A stretch of DNA of 64,000 bases from Pseudothauera hydrothermalis (GTDB lineage: Bacteria; Pseudomonadota; Gammaproteobacteria; Burkholderiales; Rhodocyclaceae). Numbering within the stretch: position 1 is the first letter of the stretch; each line of letters starts with the position of its first letter. Below are positions 17,527-26,182 of this stretch, piece by piece. The DNA lies in assembly GCF_003345255.1 (NCBI RefSeq), contig NZ_CP029331.1, forward strand, positions 496,001-560,000, written 5' to 3'. The translations under genes were made by a program, and so were the position numbers. Below the pieces are notes generated by a model, which was not told the origin of the DNA, did not search any database, and saw only the letters and a program-made list of their open reading frames with translations.

Positions 17527-17946
17527 TTACAACGCGGCGTAGACCAGCGCCGTCAGCGCGTCGATTCGCTGCGCCTCGGCGGCGATGACGGCCTGCCGCT
17601 CGGCCTGCTCGGCAGCGATGGCGGCCTGCACCTGCGCTTGCGTAGCCAGTTCACCCACCCCTTCGAGCGCGGCCACGAGCGCGTCCCGGCGCGTTTGCAG
17701 ATCGGCCATCATGTCGCTCATCGCCTGCATGGAGGGGCCGATCAGCGTGTCGATGCGCGCCAGGCCGAAGCGCGTCAGGTCGTCGATGACGCCTTGCAGG
17801 TCGGCGCGGCGCGCCTCCAGCTCGGCGATGCGCGCGTCCAGGTCGGCCAGCACCGGGTTGAAGTAATCCGCCGACAGCGGGGTCACGCCGTCTTGCATGC
17901 GGTAGGCGGGGAATCGCGCGGGCATCTCGATCGCCTCCTCCGTCAC
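17527..17946 (-). CDS. Coiled-coil tail protein, hypothetical (139 aa)
   Basis: A small, strongly helical protein with long Ala/Glu/Gln heptads over residues 30-139. The N-terminal part (RMQDGVTPLSADYFNPVLADLDARI) is like phage fibre or spacer proteins that precede tail fibres. Its start overlaps the stop of the large DUF4815-like gene (ATGA). It may form a trimeric connector between baseplate and fibre. No enzyme motif is seen. Confidence 0.6.
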   Translation of the reverse strand: MTEEAIEMPARFPAYRMQDGVTPLSADYFNPVLADLDARIAELEARRADLQGVIDDLTRFGLARIDTLIGPSMQAMSDMMADLQTRRDALVAALEGVGELATQAQVQAAIAAEQAERQAVIAAEAQRIDALTALVYAAL

Positions 17947-20189
17947 AGCGCCAGGTCGTAGCGCTCGGCCACGTGCCAGGCGCGCCGCCAGTCGTCGGTC
18001 GCGCCGGTGATCTCGATGCGGTAGCCGGTCTGCGCCGTTGCGGGTGTGAAGCGGTATTCGCGCCAGCGGCTGCGGCCATCAACGATCTCGTCGCGGCTGC
18101 TGGCTGGATCCAGCGGCCCGCCGTCAAGCAGCAGTCGGCAGCCGACGGTGTGGTGCGCGGGGTCGAAGTCCTCCAGCAGCAGGCGCACGCGGATGTCGGT
18201 CGAGCCAGTGGCCAGCGTGCGCGCGGTGGATACATGGGTGAAGTTCGTGCCCACACGCGCCACGCGCACCTGCGAGCCGGTGAGGCGGAATACCGGCATC
18301 AGGTCGGTGGTGCCCACGAACACCGCCCGCAGCGGCACCATGGCCGGCAGGCTGGCGAGCCCAGCCTCGGTGCCGTCGATGATGGGCCGCCACTGACCGC
18401 CGACCTGGTACTCAAACGCCAGATCGCAGCCATCGGGCGTGACACCATCGAACAGCATGTCGATGTCGGCAATGCCGCCGGAGAGCTGCAGCGGCTGCAG
18501 CTGCACCACGGCGCGCGGGCTGGCGAAGCGGCAGAAGTTGAGCCGCAGCATCAGGTCGCGCTCGGCCGCCTCGACGAAGAACTGGCCGTCCTGGCGGTAC
18601 ATGAGCACGCCCTGCGTGTACTCGGTGCCCCCGGTGTAGCCGACGCGGTGCGCGCCGCCGGAGACCAGCACCAGGGCGTAGCGCCGGCCGCTCTCCACCA
18701 GCACCGGGTCGGCAAATGGCACGCGCAGCCAGCCCGTCGTCACAGCGCCAGGCGCGAGCGTGGCGCGGGCGATGACGCGCTGCAGGTCGGGCTGGCCAAG
18801 CTGGGCGTCGCACAGTATCACGTCAAGCCCTGCGGCCGCGTCGGCGTGGGTGACAAAGAGCTCGACGCTCGGCACCCAGCCGGTCTGCGCCATGAGCAGC
18901 GTCTGCGCCAGGATCGAGCCTTGCACCGTGTGCGTGGTGGTCACGGCCTCCCAGTACGTTTCGACGTAGTTATCGATCCAGATGCGCGTGCCGCGCAAGA
19001 ATGCGTGGGGATGATGAAAGCGACTAACATCGAGCGGATCGATCTGCCACATCTCGTCACCGCGCCGGAATATGCCGGTGATGGGATCGAACACACCGCC
19101 TCTCCAAAAGCCTGAGTTGGTGCACGCGGTGCGCGTCTCACCGTAGCGGATGCGCTGGCGGCTCATCTGCCGCTGCACCATCTGCGTGGTCTGATACTGG
19201 TACGCGTTGATGGTGATCTCGCCGCGCCGCTTCTCCATGCGCAGGCGCGGGATCTCGGTATAGGCGGGCAGCAGCAGCCCGGCGCTGGAGACGCGCGCCT
19301 CCGGATCCAGCGGGTTGAGGAGCGCAAGCGCCTGCGTGGCGTGGCCGACGATGGGCGGGCGGATGCCCTCATCGACACGGGCGCTATAGCCGCTGTAGCT
19401 CGTGTCGCTCTCGTCCTCGGTGAGGAAGTGGTCGGCGCCGTAGAAAACGTAATCGTCTGGCAGCTCCAGCCGCTCCTTGACGCGCGCCACGTCCTGCGCC
19501 ACCTGCAGCATCTGAGTGAGCGTGGCGCGTGTGGCCATCTGCTCGCCCAGACCGGCGATGTCGCTCATGATGTGCGCAATCCGCGGCTCGGCGCTGGTGA
19601 TCCAGCCCTCGGCGGCACTCAGGCGGCGCTCGACCGCGTAGAGGTTCGGCAGACGGCGGCTCGTGGCCAGCACCACCTCCTGGATACCGGTGGGCGACAG
19701 CCGCACATGCGCGAGCAGCGTATACCCAGTCGGCGGCTCTGGACGCTCCGGCGTGGGGCTCTCCAATCCCTGCGCGATGTGGATCACCGCCACCCGGCGG
19801 CGCTGCATGGCCACCGCTTCCGGCTCCACCTCGCGCGTTTGCAAGTCGATTAAAAAGTCGCGCGGCTGGATGTCGGTGTCCTCCTCCTGCCCGAAGGCGG
19901 ACACCGCCAGCCACTTGGCATCCTGCAACGGCAGCATGGCGAACACCGAGTGCACCTGCGCGGCTTCGATGGCGTAGACCTTGCCGCTCGATCCGTCGTA
20001 GAGGCGGCCGGGCGCCACTTCGATCTCGGTGGCCGAGCGCGCCGTGACCGTGAGCCCGACGAACTGACGCTCGGTCGTGATGGCGTCGGTCACCAGATGG
20101 CGGCTGGCCTCGTCGGCCCAGGTCTGGGTGTTGTTGAGGTCGGCGGCCTGTAGCTCCTGCCGGTCGCGGTAGATGACTTGTTTTTCCAT
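17943..20189 (-). CDS. Large baseplate/tail protein, DUF4815-like (748 aa)
   Basis: A large tail-tip protein. The first 170 residues match the pattern of DUF4815-type phage proteins (VIYRDRQELQAADLNNTQTW, then DAITTERQFVGL and APGRLYDGSSGKVYAIE). The middle includes several beta-rich segments, and the C-terminal third resembles a jelly-roll-like binding domain (RIEITGATDDWRRAW). It takes the place of the P2 gpH fibre in the gene order I-H, so it may carry or anchor the fibres. The exact role is inferred. Confidence 0.75.
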   Translation of the reverse strand: MEKQVIYRDRQELQAADLNNTQTWADEASRHLVTDAITTERQFVGLTVTARSATEIEVAPGRLYDGSSGKVYAIEAAQVHSVFAMLPLQDAKWLAVSAFGQEEDTDIQPRDFLIDLQTREVEPEAVAMQRRRVAVIHIAQGLESPTPERPEPPTGYTLLAHVRLSPTGIQEVVLATSRRLPNLYAVERRLSAAEGWITSAEPRIAHIMSDIAGLGEQMATRATLTQMLQVAQDVARVKERLELPDDYVFYGADHFLTEDESDTSYSGYSARVDEGIRPPIVGHATQALALLNPLDPEARVSSAGLLLPAYTEIPRLRMEKRRGEITINAYQYQTTQMVQRQMSRQRIRYGETRTACTNSGFWRGGVFDPITGIFRRGDEMWQIDPLDVSRFHHPHAFLRGTRIWIDNYVETYWEAVTTTHTVQGSILAQTLLMAQTGWVPSVELFVTHADAAAGLDVILCDAQLGQPDLQRVIARATLAPGAVTTGWLRVPFADPVLVESGRRYALVLVSGGAHRVGYTGGTEYTQGVLMYRQDGQFFVEAAERDLMLRLNFCRFASPRAVVQLQPLQLSGGIADIDMLFDGVTPDGCDLAFEYQVGGQWRPIIDGTEAGLASLPAMVPLRAVFVGTTDLMPVFRLTGSQVRVARVGTNFTHVSTARTLATGSTDIRVRLLLEDFDPAHHTVGCRLLLDGGPLDPASSRDEIVDGRSRWREYRFTPATAQTGYRIEITGATDDWRRAWHVAERYDLAL

Positions 20190-20192
20190 CGA

Positions 20193-21410
20193 TCAGCTCC
20201 TGTAGATGACTTGCCCGGCCAGCACGCGGCCGGCCTTGTGGATGCGCGAGGCCCGAGCGGTGCCGTGCAGCCGCGTGCGCACCAGCACCTGGTCGTGAGT
20301 GGCGCGCGCCCAGTCCATGGCATCGAGCACCGGCGCGATGCGCGCGCGGGCATCGCCCGCGGACAGACAAGCGCGCATAGCCGTGCTGGCGATCGCCAGC
20401 GGCAGGCGCCGCGCGGGCATGCGCACATGCGCGATAGCCACGAACGGCGGGCTGGTCAGGCGCGTAAAGCCGAGATACGTCGGCCCGTGCTTGGGCCGCG
20501 CAGGCACGGCCGGGTCGTGCAGCCGGATGCGGTGGTACAGGCGCGCGCCAGCGTCCGAGCGCGCGGTATACGCGCCGGAGAGCGTCGCGCCGAATGCGAG
20601 CACGCCAGCGCGCCGCGCGCGCTCGGCGACGATCTCGGTATCGGGGGCAAGCGGCGCGAGCGACGGCGCCATCTGCCTGAGCGTGAGCAGGTGCTGCCGC
20701 TCGCGGTAGGTCACGCGCGCGATGCGCCAGTAGCGCGCCGAGGCGTCCGCGCGGCTCGTCACACCGGCGAGCGGCTGGCCGCACACCACGCCCACGGCCT
20801 GCGCCCGGCGCGCCAGGTCGAGCGTGCCGCTGGCCGATGTCTCCAGCGTGGTCCAGGTGTGGCTGGTGAGCGGCTCTACGCGCCCATCGGGCCAGACGAT
20901 CTCGGCGCGGATGGCGCTGCGGGCCATCGCCGCCGTGCGGCAGGGCGGCTCGGCGCGGTGGCCGATATAAGCGCGCCCCAGCATCAAGCCCTCGGCAGGG
21001 CTGCGCTCGCGCATGGTGTACAGGCGCATCTCGGGGTGCGCGGCCAGCCACTGGCGGCGGCTGGCGGTATCCCAGAAACCCAAAAACGTCTTGGCCGGCG
21101 GCATCTCCAGCCGGGCAATGTGCGCGCCGGCCAGCCGGGCGAGCTCGCGCAAGCCCGTGGGCGTGCCGATCAAGGCGTGCAGCCTGGGGCTGGCGGCGAT
21201 GAGCGCGCGCCTGCCCGCCTCGTCGGCAGGCCACACCGGCGGCAGGTCCTCGCCCGCGGCCAGATGCGGCAACAGGCGCGCCGGGATGCGCGCCGGATCG
21301 GCCAGGGTGGCGATGGTCTGCGCCCCCGGCGTCCACGGGCCGATGGTCCGGCTCGCCGCAATCTCCAGCGGCGTGGCGTTGGCCGGCAACAGACTCGCGC
21401 GCTCAGTCAC
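20193..21410 (-). CDS. Tail protein I family (baseplate), extended
   Basis: A P2 gpI-like baseplate protein. The first 115 residues carry the family core (SLLPANATPLEIAASRTIG, RIPARLLPHLAAGEDLPPVW, RALIAASPRLHALIGTP). At 405 residues it is over twice the length of P2 gpI (176); the C-terminal 270 residues form a beta-rich extension of unknown role that could be fibre-binding. It overlaps the end of the J gene. Confidence 0.82.
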   Translation of the reverse strand: MTERASLLPANATPLEIAASRTIGPWTPGAQTIATLADPARIPARLLPHLAAGEDLPPVWPADEAGRRALIAASPRLHALIGTPTGLRELARLAGAHIARLEMPPAKTFLGFWDTASRRQWLAAHPEMRLYTMRERSPAEGLMLGRAYIGHRAEPPCRTAAMARSAIRAEIVWPDGRVEPLTSHTWTTLETSASGTLDLARRAQAVGVVCGQPLAGVTSRADASARYWRIARVTYRERQHLLTLRQMAPSLAPLAPDTEIVAERARRAGVLAFGATLSGAYTARSDAGARLYHRIRLHDPAVPARPKHGPTYLGFTRLTSPPFVAIAHVRMPARRLPLAIASTAMRACLSAGDARARIAPVLDAMDWARATHDQVLVRTRLHGTARASRIHKAGRVLAGQVIYRS

Positions 21411-22335
21411 GGCGGGCCTCCGTGGCCAGATCGATGGCGGTGATGACCGGCAGTTCGCCGGGGCCTGCGGCCACGTCCGCGGCGGGCGCGGTCAGGATCA
21501 CATCGCGCAGCCCATCGCCCATCAGCGCGGCGATGAGGGCGGCGCGGGTCAGATCGACGCGGAAGGCGGCGCGCCCGGCGAGCGCCTCCAGCCGCTGGCG
21601 CGCCTGCGCGACGATCTGCGCGGCATCCAGGCCCGGCGGGTGCACCAGCGTGGCGGCGACCGCCACCGGCAGCACCCGCGCCACCGTCACATCCACATCC
21701 ACGGTGAGCGGCCGCACGTCCTCGGCCAAAAGCGCCTGCGCCACCTGCGCGACGATGGCATCGTCGGCGCGGGCGGCGCGCCAGCGCAGGCCGGCATCCG
21801 GGTGCAAGCCGAAAAGTCGCAGGCCGATGCGCTCGTCCTCGGCGCCGACGTCACGCGCATCCACGGCCACCCGCGCCAGCAGGCAGACCTTGACGCGCCC
21901 CGGCCGATCCGCCCACACATCCACCTGCCGGATGTCGACAGACACCGACAGTGCACGCAGTTTCCAGCTCGCCGCGCTGCCCGCCGCCGACAGGGCGTGA
22001 TAGCCGATCAGCACCCGGCGGCGCAAGCGATCGTCGTCCTCGCCCGGCAGCCGCACCAGGTCGTAGCGCGCGGCCAGGTTGTCCAGATCGGCGCCCACCG
22101 CCCACGGCAGCATCACCGCCCGCGCCGCGTCGTTGATGCGCGCGCGCAGCACCAGCTCGCGCCAGGCGGCCACCTCTAGCAGCTTGACGAGCGGCTCGCT
22201 CTCCAGCGCCAGCACGGGCGCGATCTCCGGCAGCCGCGCAGCCAGATCGGCCTTCAGGTCGGCCAACACCGACTCGTAGTCCAGCGGCTCGACGACAGCC
22301 GGCGGCGGCAGGCGGGTCAGGTCGATCACTGGCAT
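21403..22335 (-). CDS. Baseplate assembly protein J family
   Basis: A P2 gpJ-like baseplate wedge protein, 310 residues. The family segments are visible: a start with PVIDLTRLPPP, then LVKLLEVAAWRELVLRARIND and NLAARYDLVRLPGEDDDRLR. ATG at 22335 is chosen because the conserved N-terminus begins there; it overlaps the end of the V gene by 10 bp. Confidence 0.9.
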   Translation of the reverse strand: MPVIDLTRLPPPAVVEPLDYESVLADLKADLAARLPEIAPVLALESEPLVKLLEVAAWRELVLRARINDAARAVMLPWAVGADLDNLAARYDLVRLPGEDDDRLRRRVLIGYHALSAAGSAASWKLRALSVSVDIRQVDVWADRPGRVKVCLLARVAVDARDVGAEDERIGLRLFGLHPDAGLRWRAARADDAIVAQVAQALLAEDVRPLTVDVDVTVARVLPVAVAATLVHPPGLDAAQIVAQARQRLEALAGRAAFRVDLTRAALIAALMGDGLRDVILTAPAADVAAGPGELPVITAIDLATEARRD

Positions 22336-22877
22336 GACGGAGCCTCCCCGCCCGTGGGGCCGCCGCTGGTGCTGGCTCCCTTCCGCACGCCGGTGTGGCG
22401 GTGACGGCGCAGACTGACACCGCCCGCGTACACATCTCCGGTCACCATCAGATCGCCCTCGATGCGCACCACGCAGGATGCGTGCAGAATGAGCCGGTGC
22501 GTATCGCGCTCGTAGCGGATATAGCCGCCGTCGTCCCAGGCCAGCAGCGTGTGCTGCGGGTTGTCGGACGGGGCCGGGTAGGGGCCATCCTGCTGATGCA
22601 CCGCGGGCAGCGCCACCGCCTGCGCCAGGTCGCCCGATGGCGAGAGCACCAGGCACTGCTCGCCGATCGCGGGCGGGCTCCACACGCGCAGATGTCCGGC
22701 CGACCATGTCGCCCACGGCAGCCAGCCGGTGGTCACCGCGTCGGCGTCCTCGCCCGCCAGCCGCACGCGCACCCGGCAGCGTGCCCGGTCAAATTCTTTG
22801 ACCGTGCCCAGCCGCACCGTGCCGCCGCGGCCCCAGTCGGCCGCATCCAGCGTGAGGGCGTCGGCATCCACGCTCAT
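22326..22877 (-). CDS. Baseplate spike protein V
   Basis: A P2 gpV-like central spike of the tail, 183 residues. An OB-fold part (RLGTVKEFDRARCRVRVRLA) precedes a beta-helical region (YIRYERDTHRLILHA, then IEGDLMVTGDVYAGGVSL). The HRHTG segment near residue 160 is the His-x-His motif that holds iron at the tip of such spikes. The ATG overlaps the stop of the preceding gene. Confidence 0.9.
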   Translation of the reverse strand: MSVDADALTLDAADWGRGGTVRLGTVKEFDRARCRVRVRLAGEDADAVTTGWLPWATWSAGHLRVWSPPAIGEQCLVLSPSGDLAQAVALPAVHQQDGPYPAPSDNPQHTLLAWDDGGYIRYERDTHRLILHASCVVRIEGDLMVTGDVYAGGVSLRRHRHTGVRKGASTSGGPTGGEAPSCQ

Positions 22878-23365
22878 GGCAGCATATCCTCCAGCGAGGT
22901 CTCGCCGACGATCGGCTCGGTATCGACGCGCACGTATTTGTCCTCGTGCGCGGCGCCGATCCAGGGAGCCACCCCGAGATAGGCCGAGTCGTAGCGCACA
23001 TCGTCGGCTGCGCCCAGCACCTGCGGGTCGATGGCGCCACGCGCCCGGTAGCTCGCCAGCAGCAGCGCGCTCGCCTCATCGAGCCGCTCTTCGACCGATG
23101 CCAGCGACAGATCGAGCCACAGCAGCCCAGGCGCGGCGACACGCAGCGGCGCAGCCAGCGCGGCGATCAGCTCGGCCAGCGGCAGATCATCGATGCGTTG
23201 CGCCATCACCAGCGCCGACACGCGCCCGGCGAGCGCGCCTTGCGCGTCGACGTCGATGCGCTCGACGATCACGCTCACCGCCTTGTCGCCCCAGGCGCTT
23301 TGTGTCAGCGCCGCATCCACGGCGCGCACGCGCGCCGTGATGGCATCGGCGATCTGCGCCCTCAC
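22874..23365 (-). CDS. Head-tail or tail completion protein, unidentified (163 aa)
   Basis: An alpha/beta protein between the holin-like gene and gpV. In P2 this interval holds tail completion genes, so it may be a tail terminator, but no sequence family is recognised with certainty. The frame extends to 23431, yet the upstream part is basic and not protein-like. GTG at 23365 overlaps the preceding stop (GTGA) and is preferred. Confidence 0.55.
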   Translation of the reverse strand: MRAQIADAITARVRAVDAALTQSAWGDKAVSVIVERIDVDAQGALAGRVSALVMAQRIDDLPLAELIAALAAPLRVAAPGLLWLDLSLASVEERLDEASALLLASYRARGAIDPQVLGAADDVRYDSAYLGVAPWIGAAHEDKYVRVDTEPIVGETSLEDMLP

Positions 23366-23661
23366 ATCACCCTCCCCACGAGCACACTCACCACGCCGGC
23401 CACCACGGTGGCGGCGATACCGGCGAGCCACACCAGAGGCCCGCGCAGGCCGTCGATGCGGCGCTCGGCCTCGTCCAGGCGAGCATCGATCGCATCCAGA
23501 CGCTCGTGCACGCGCCGCACCTCGTCGCGCGTGGCCGCGTGCTGCTCCTCGATGCGCACCAGCCGCATCAGCGCGTCGCGCATGGTCGCCATCTCGGCCT
23601 GGATGCCAGCGAGCACCACTTCGATCCTGGCCAGCCGCTCGATGTGATCGTCACCGCTCAT
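23362..23661 (-). CDS. Holin-like / XhlA-type membrane protein
   Basis: A 99-residue protein with a long coiled coil (residues 5-70, RRVHERLDAIDARLDEAERR) and one C-terminal transmembrane helix (VWLAGIAATVVAGVVSVLV). This layout is that of phage hemolysin XhlA-type proteins that help endolysins cross or depolarise the membrane. It is the best holin candidate in the prophage, since no multi-helix holin is beside the endolysin. Confidence 0.65.
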   Translation of the reverse strand: MSGDDHIERLARIEVVLAGIQAEMATMRDALMRLVRIEEQHAATRDEVRRVHERLDAIDARLDEAERRIDGLRGPLVWLAGIAATVVAGVVSVLVGRVM

Positions 23662-23763
23662 GAGATACCCGTTTAAACCAGTTCAAAACCCGTTTAAATT
23701 CGTCGCAATCGGCCTAGGCCATACCCACCCCTTACCAGACCGAGAAAACCGCTCCAAAGCCCT
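23662..23763. other. AT-richer non-coding gap near the prophage centre
   Basis: This gap lies about 560 bp from the geometric centre (24322) of the prophage. It has two copies of ACCCGTTTAAA (23667-23677 and 23688-23698), 21 bp apart, and a GTTTAAAC palindrome. It could be the tail-operon promoter or a central topoisomerase site analogous to the Mu strong gyrase site; neither is proven. Confidence 0.5.
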
Positions 23764-24132
23764 CTAAATCGCCGCCATGAACATCGGCCCGGAAAGCGCG
23801 CTCGATGCGGCCGGCAGCCTTGCAAGACACGCATCGCGCATCTCGGCCAGCCGCCGTGCGTAGCCCTCGAGCTCGCTCGGCGAGAGAAAGCGCCATTCCA
23901 CCCCGCCCTCCAGCCGCCCCACCTTGGCCGCGCCCGCGAGCGCGAAGGTGTGGAGCACGGGCGCGGCGGTGCGCGCCGCCTCCCAGGCGATGGCGTCGTC
24001 GTAGTCCGCCCCGGCGCGCGCCGTGGTGAGCGCGTCGATGCGCCGGCGCGCCGCGTCCAGATGCGCCAAAAGCAGCGCCTCCGGCACATCCTCCGGCCAG
24101 CCGGTAAGTTCTCTGACGCGCTCCGGGGTCAT
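23764..24132 (-). CDS. Head-tail connector / head completion protein
   Basis: A 122-residue mostly helical protein right after the capsid gene. TPERVRELTGWPEDVPEALL and the helix LLAHLDAARRRIDAL resemble gp6/gpL-type head completion proteins, which bridge portal and tail. It sits where P2 gpL does; the P2 gpM terminase subunit, expected between capsid and L, is absent, since only 6 bp separate the two genes here. Confidence 0.65.
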   Translation of the reverse strand: MTPERVRELTGWPEDVPEALLLAHLDAARRRIDALTTARAGADYDDAIAWEAARTAAPVLHTFALAGAAKVGRLEGGVEWRFLSPSELEGYARRLAEMRDACLARLPAASSALSGPMFMAAI

Positions 24133-24138
24133 GGCTCA

Positions 24139-25032
24139 TCAGTAGCCGTAGACGCAGGCCTGCTTGATCGCGATCTCGTAGTCCACCGCGAAGTCGAACA
24201 CCCAGCGCAGCGCGCGCGCGTCGTCGTCCCAGCGCCGCTTCTGCCAGATCTCGGTGGTCATGCCGAAGATGAGGTTCTGCGGCGGGGTGAAGAGCACCTT
24301 GCCGGCCGGGCAGTAGGCGCTGGTCAGGATGGGGCGGCCCATGAAGCGGCGCAGCGGGCTTTCGGCGATATAGGCCGTACCGCTGACCGTGCCCGCCACC
24401 TCGAAAGCGTAGGCGTCGGCATCCGCCTCGGACATGACGAAGGCCGACTGCGGGCGGTAGACGTCGGGGCAGGCGTCGTAGACGGCTTTCAGCGCCTGCC
24501 GCCAGGTCTGCGTGCCGCCCGGATCGATGTTCACCTTCGGCGTCGCCGCGGCGTCGGCCGCCACCTGAATCCAGCCCTTGTTCAGCGTGGTGAAGCCGCC
24601 GGAGTTGTCGTCCGCCGTGCCGTTGAAGGCCAGGTCTTCCAGCTCCGCTTCCATGCGGTCGGACAGGAGCTTTTCCACCTCGGCCACAAGAGCAGGGTTG
24701 TCGGCGTTGTCGCGCAGCGTGGACAGCGACATCTGCGGGAAGAGCTGGACCGGCAGCGCGGTGAGCGTGCAGCCGTGCTGCGTGGCCCCCAGGCGCTGGG
24801 CGTCGGTGGGCGACTGCCCTTCCGCCACGCGCACCAGCGAGCGCGCGACCACGCCGATCACCGACACGTCGGCGGTGAGCTTCTTCATCCGCCGCGTGGT
24901 CACGTTCGCCATGAAGCCGCTGGCGGAGATGAGGGAAATCAGCCGGTCGGCCGCCTCCGGGCGCAACTGCCCGCCGGGGTTCAGGTCGCCGGGGCCGATC
25001 ATGCCCTTGGCGATGCGAATCAAGTCATGCAT
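24139..25032 (-). CDS. Major capsid protein (HK97 fold, P2 gpN-like position)
   Basis: The shell subunit, 297 residues. The pattern fits HK97-fold capsids: a long N-terminal helix, LFPQMSLSTLRDNADNP with VEKLLSDRMEAELEDLAFNGT as the spine helix, and a C-terminal DDARALRWVFDFAVDYEIAI. There is no long N-terminal delta domain, so scaffolding may come from the upstream protease gene. GGAG lies 7 nt before the ATG. Confidence 0.85.
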   Translation of the reverse strand: MHDLIRIAKGMIGPGDLNPGGQLRPEAADRLISLISASGFMANVTTRRMKKLTADVSVIGVVARSLVRVAEGQSPTDAQRLGATQHGCTLTALPVQLFPQMSLSTLRDNADNPALVAEVEKLLSDRMEAELEDLAFNGTADDNSGGFTTLNKGWIQVAADAAATPKVNIDPGGTQTWRQALKAVYDACPDVYRPQSAFVMSEADADAYAFEVAGTVSGTAYIAESPLRRFMGRPILTSAYCPAGKVLFTPPQNLIFGMTTEIWQKRRWDDDARALRWVFDFAVDYEIAIKQACVYGY

Positions 25033-25312
25033 GTTTGGTCTCCTTGAACTCTTCGGGTTCCTCGTCCATCGCCTCCAGCCAGGCGCAGCCCAGCGCAGTG
25101 ATCTGATACAGATTGGCCAGCGGCATGGGGTGCGGCCGTACGCAGCCGGTCTCGATCAGCAGCGCGAGATCGAAGGCGCGGCAGCCGATCTTGGCCAGAT
25201 CGCAAGCGGCCAGCGCGCCGCCGTTGCCATCGGGCGATTTGGCGCGCGCCGAATACAGGGCTTGCAAGCCATACACCCGGCCGCGTGTCGGTTTGATCAG
25301 CGGCAGGCTCAT
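25025..25312 (-). CDS. Hypothetical head-module protein (95 aa)
   Basis: A small protein between protease and capsid genes, overlapping both by a few bases. It has a wHTH-like middle (FDLALLIETGCVRPHPMPL, then YQITALGCAWLEAM) and an acidic C-terminus. Such a fold could bind DNA or decorate the shell, but no family was recognised. P2 has no gene here. Confidence 0.6.
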   Translation of the reverse strand: MSLPLIKPTRGRVYGLQALYSARAKSPDGNGGALAACDLAKIGCRAFDLALLIETGCVRPHPMPLANLYQITALGCAWLEAMDEEPEEFKETKHA

Positions 25313-26082
25313 ACGAAGCTCTCCGCCTCCGCGGCCTTGGTCTCGCCCTCCGTCGGCGCGATCGGCGCCGCCGGGCTCTTCTCCAGCGCCTCGACGCGAG
25401 ACGCCAGCGCCGTCAGCGCCGCTTCCGTCTTCGCCAGCGCCGCCTTGAGCGCTTCGGCCTCGGCCTTGGTCGCATCGATGGCCTTGGCGATCTTCTCGGC
25501 CTCGGCCTCGGCTTCGGCCTTGGCCACCGTCTCGGCCAGGGCCTCGCGCACGATGGCGCGCACCTCATCAGGGGTCATCTCGGTCTCCTTCTTCGGGGTG
25601 AAAAACGTCTTGAACGCGCGGCGCGCCTTCTCCAGCCGCGCCGTGCCGGCCAGCGACAGCCCTTCGACCTCGCCGGCCTCGATCGCATCCCACAGCGCCG
25701 CATCCTCGACCTGGATGCCCACCGCCCAGGCGCCTTCCTTCTCGTCTGGAAAAAGCGGGTCGCCGGAGCGGACGAGCCAGCTCTCGGCGACGAAGGCAGG
25801 CAGGGAGGAGAAATCGTGCTCGCGATCGACGTTGGCCGCGCGGCCGGAAATCATCCACTCGTCCGCCGCGCGCCGGATCGTCTCGGCGTCCGTCCAGTCG
25901 CCCTGACTATCCACGCTCTCGGGCGCATAGACGATGCCGTAGACGCGATGCAGCCGCGCGTCGGCCTTGCAAATCTCGAACTCGCGCGCGGCCGTCGCGC
26001 CGCGCAGGATGATGCGCCGGCCATTGGCCGGGCGCTTGACCAGGCTGATGAACTCCACGCTTAAGTCGGTGATCTTGGGCAT
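25309..26082 (-). CDS. Head maturation protease / scaffold, XkdF-like
   Basis: It probably combines a prohead protease with a scaffold. The N-terminal 165 residues resemble the PBSX XkdF-like serine peptidase family (ITDLSVEFISLVKRPANG, VYAPESVDSQGDW, RAANVDREHDF, LFPDEKEGAWAVGI, EVEGLSLAG). Residues of about 170-250 form a charged Ala/Glu/Lys coiled coil typical of a scaffold. ATG at 26082 starts the conserved domain. This is a PBSX-type, not a P2 gpO-type, protease. Confidence 0.78.
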   Translation of the reverse strand: MPKITDLSVEFISLVKRPANGRRIILRGATAAREFEICKADARLHRVYGIVYAPESVDSQGDWTDAETIRRAADEWMISGRAANVDREHDFSSLPAFVAESWLVRSGDPLFPDEKEGAWAVGIQVEDAALWDAIEAGEVEGLSLAGTARLEKARRAFKTFFTPKKETEMTPDEVRAIVREALAETVAKAEAEAEAEKIAKAIDATKAEAEALKAALAKTEAALTALASRVEALEKSPAAPIAPTEGETKAAEAESFV

Positions 26083-26125
26083 GCCGCGATGATCGACCAT
26101 AAGCGATGCCGATGGATCGGAGACA

Positions 26126-26139
26126 TTCCATATATGGAA
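26126..26139. promoter_or_regulatory. Perfect 14-bp palindrome TTCCATATATGGAA between divergent head genes
   Basis: It lies in the 100-bp gap between the leftward protease-capsid operon and the rightward portal-terminase-lysis operon. In P2 the matching junction carries the divergent late promoters. An AT-rich dyad here is a good candidate for a late activator or repressor site. Confidence 0.55.
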
Positions 26140-26182
26140 ACTGATCATCGCGTCCGCGCGGCCGCTCACGGATCATCGCCGC

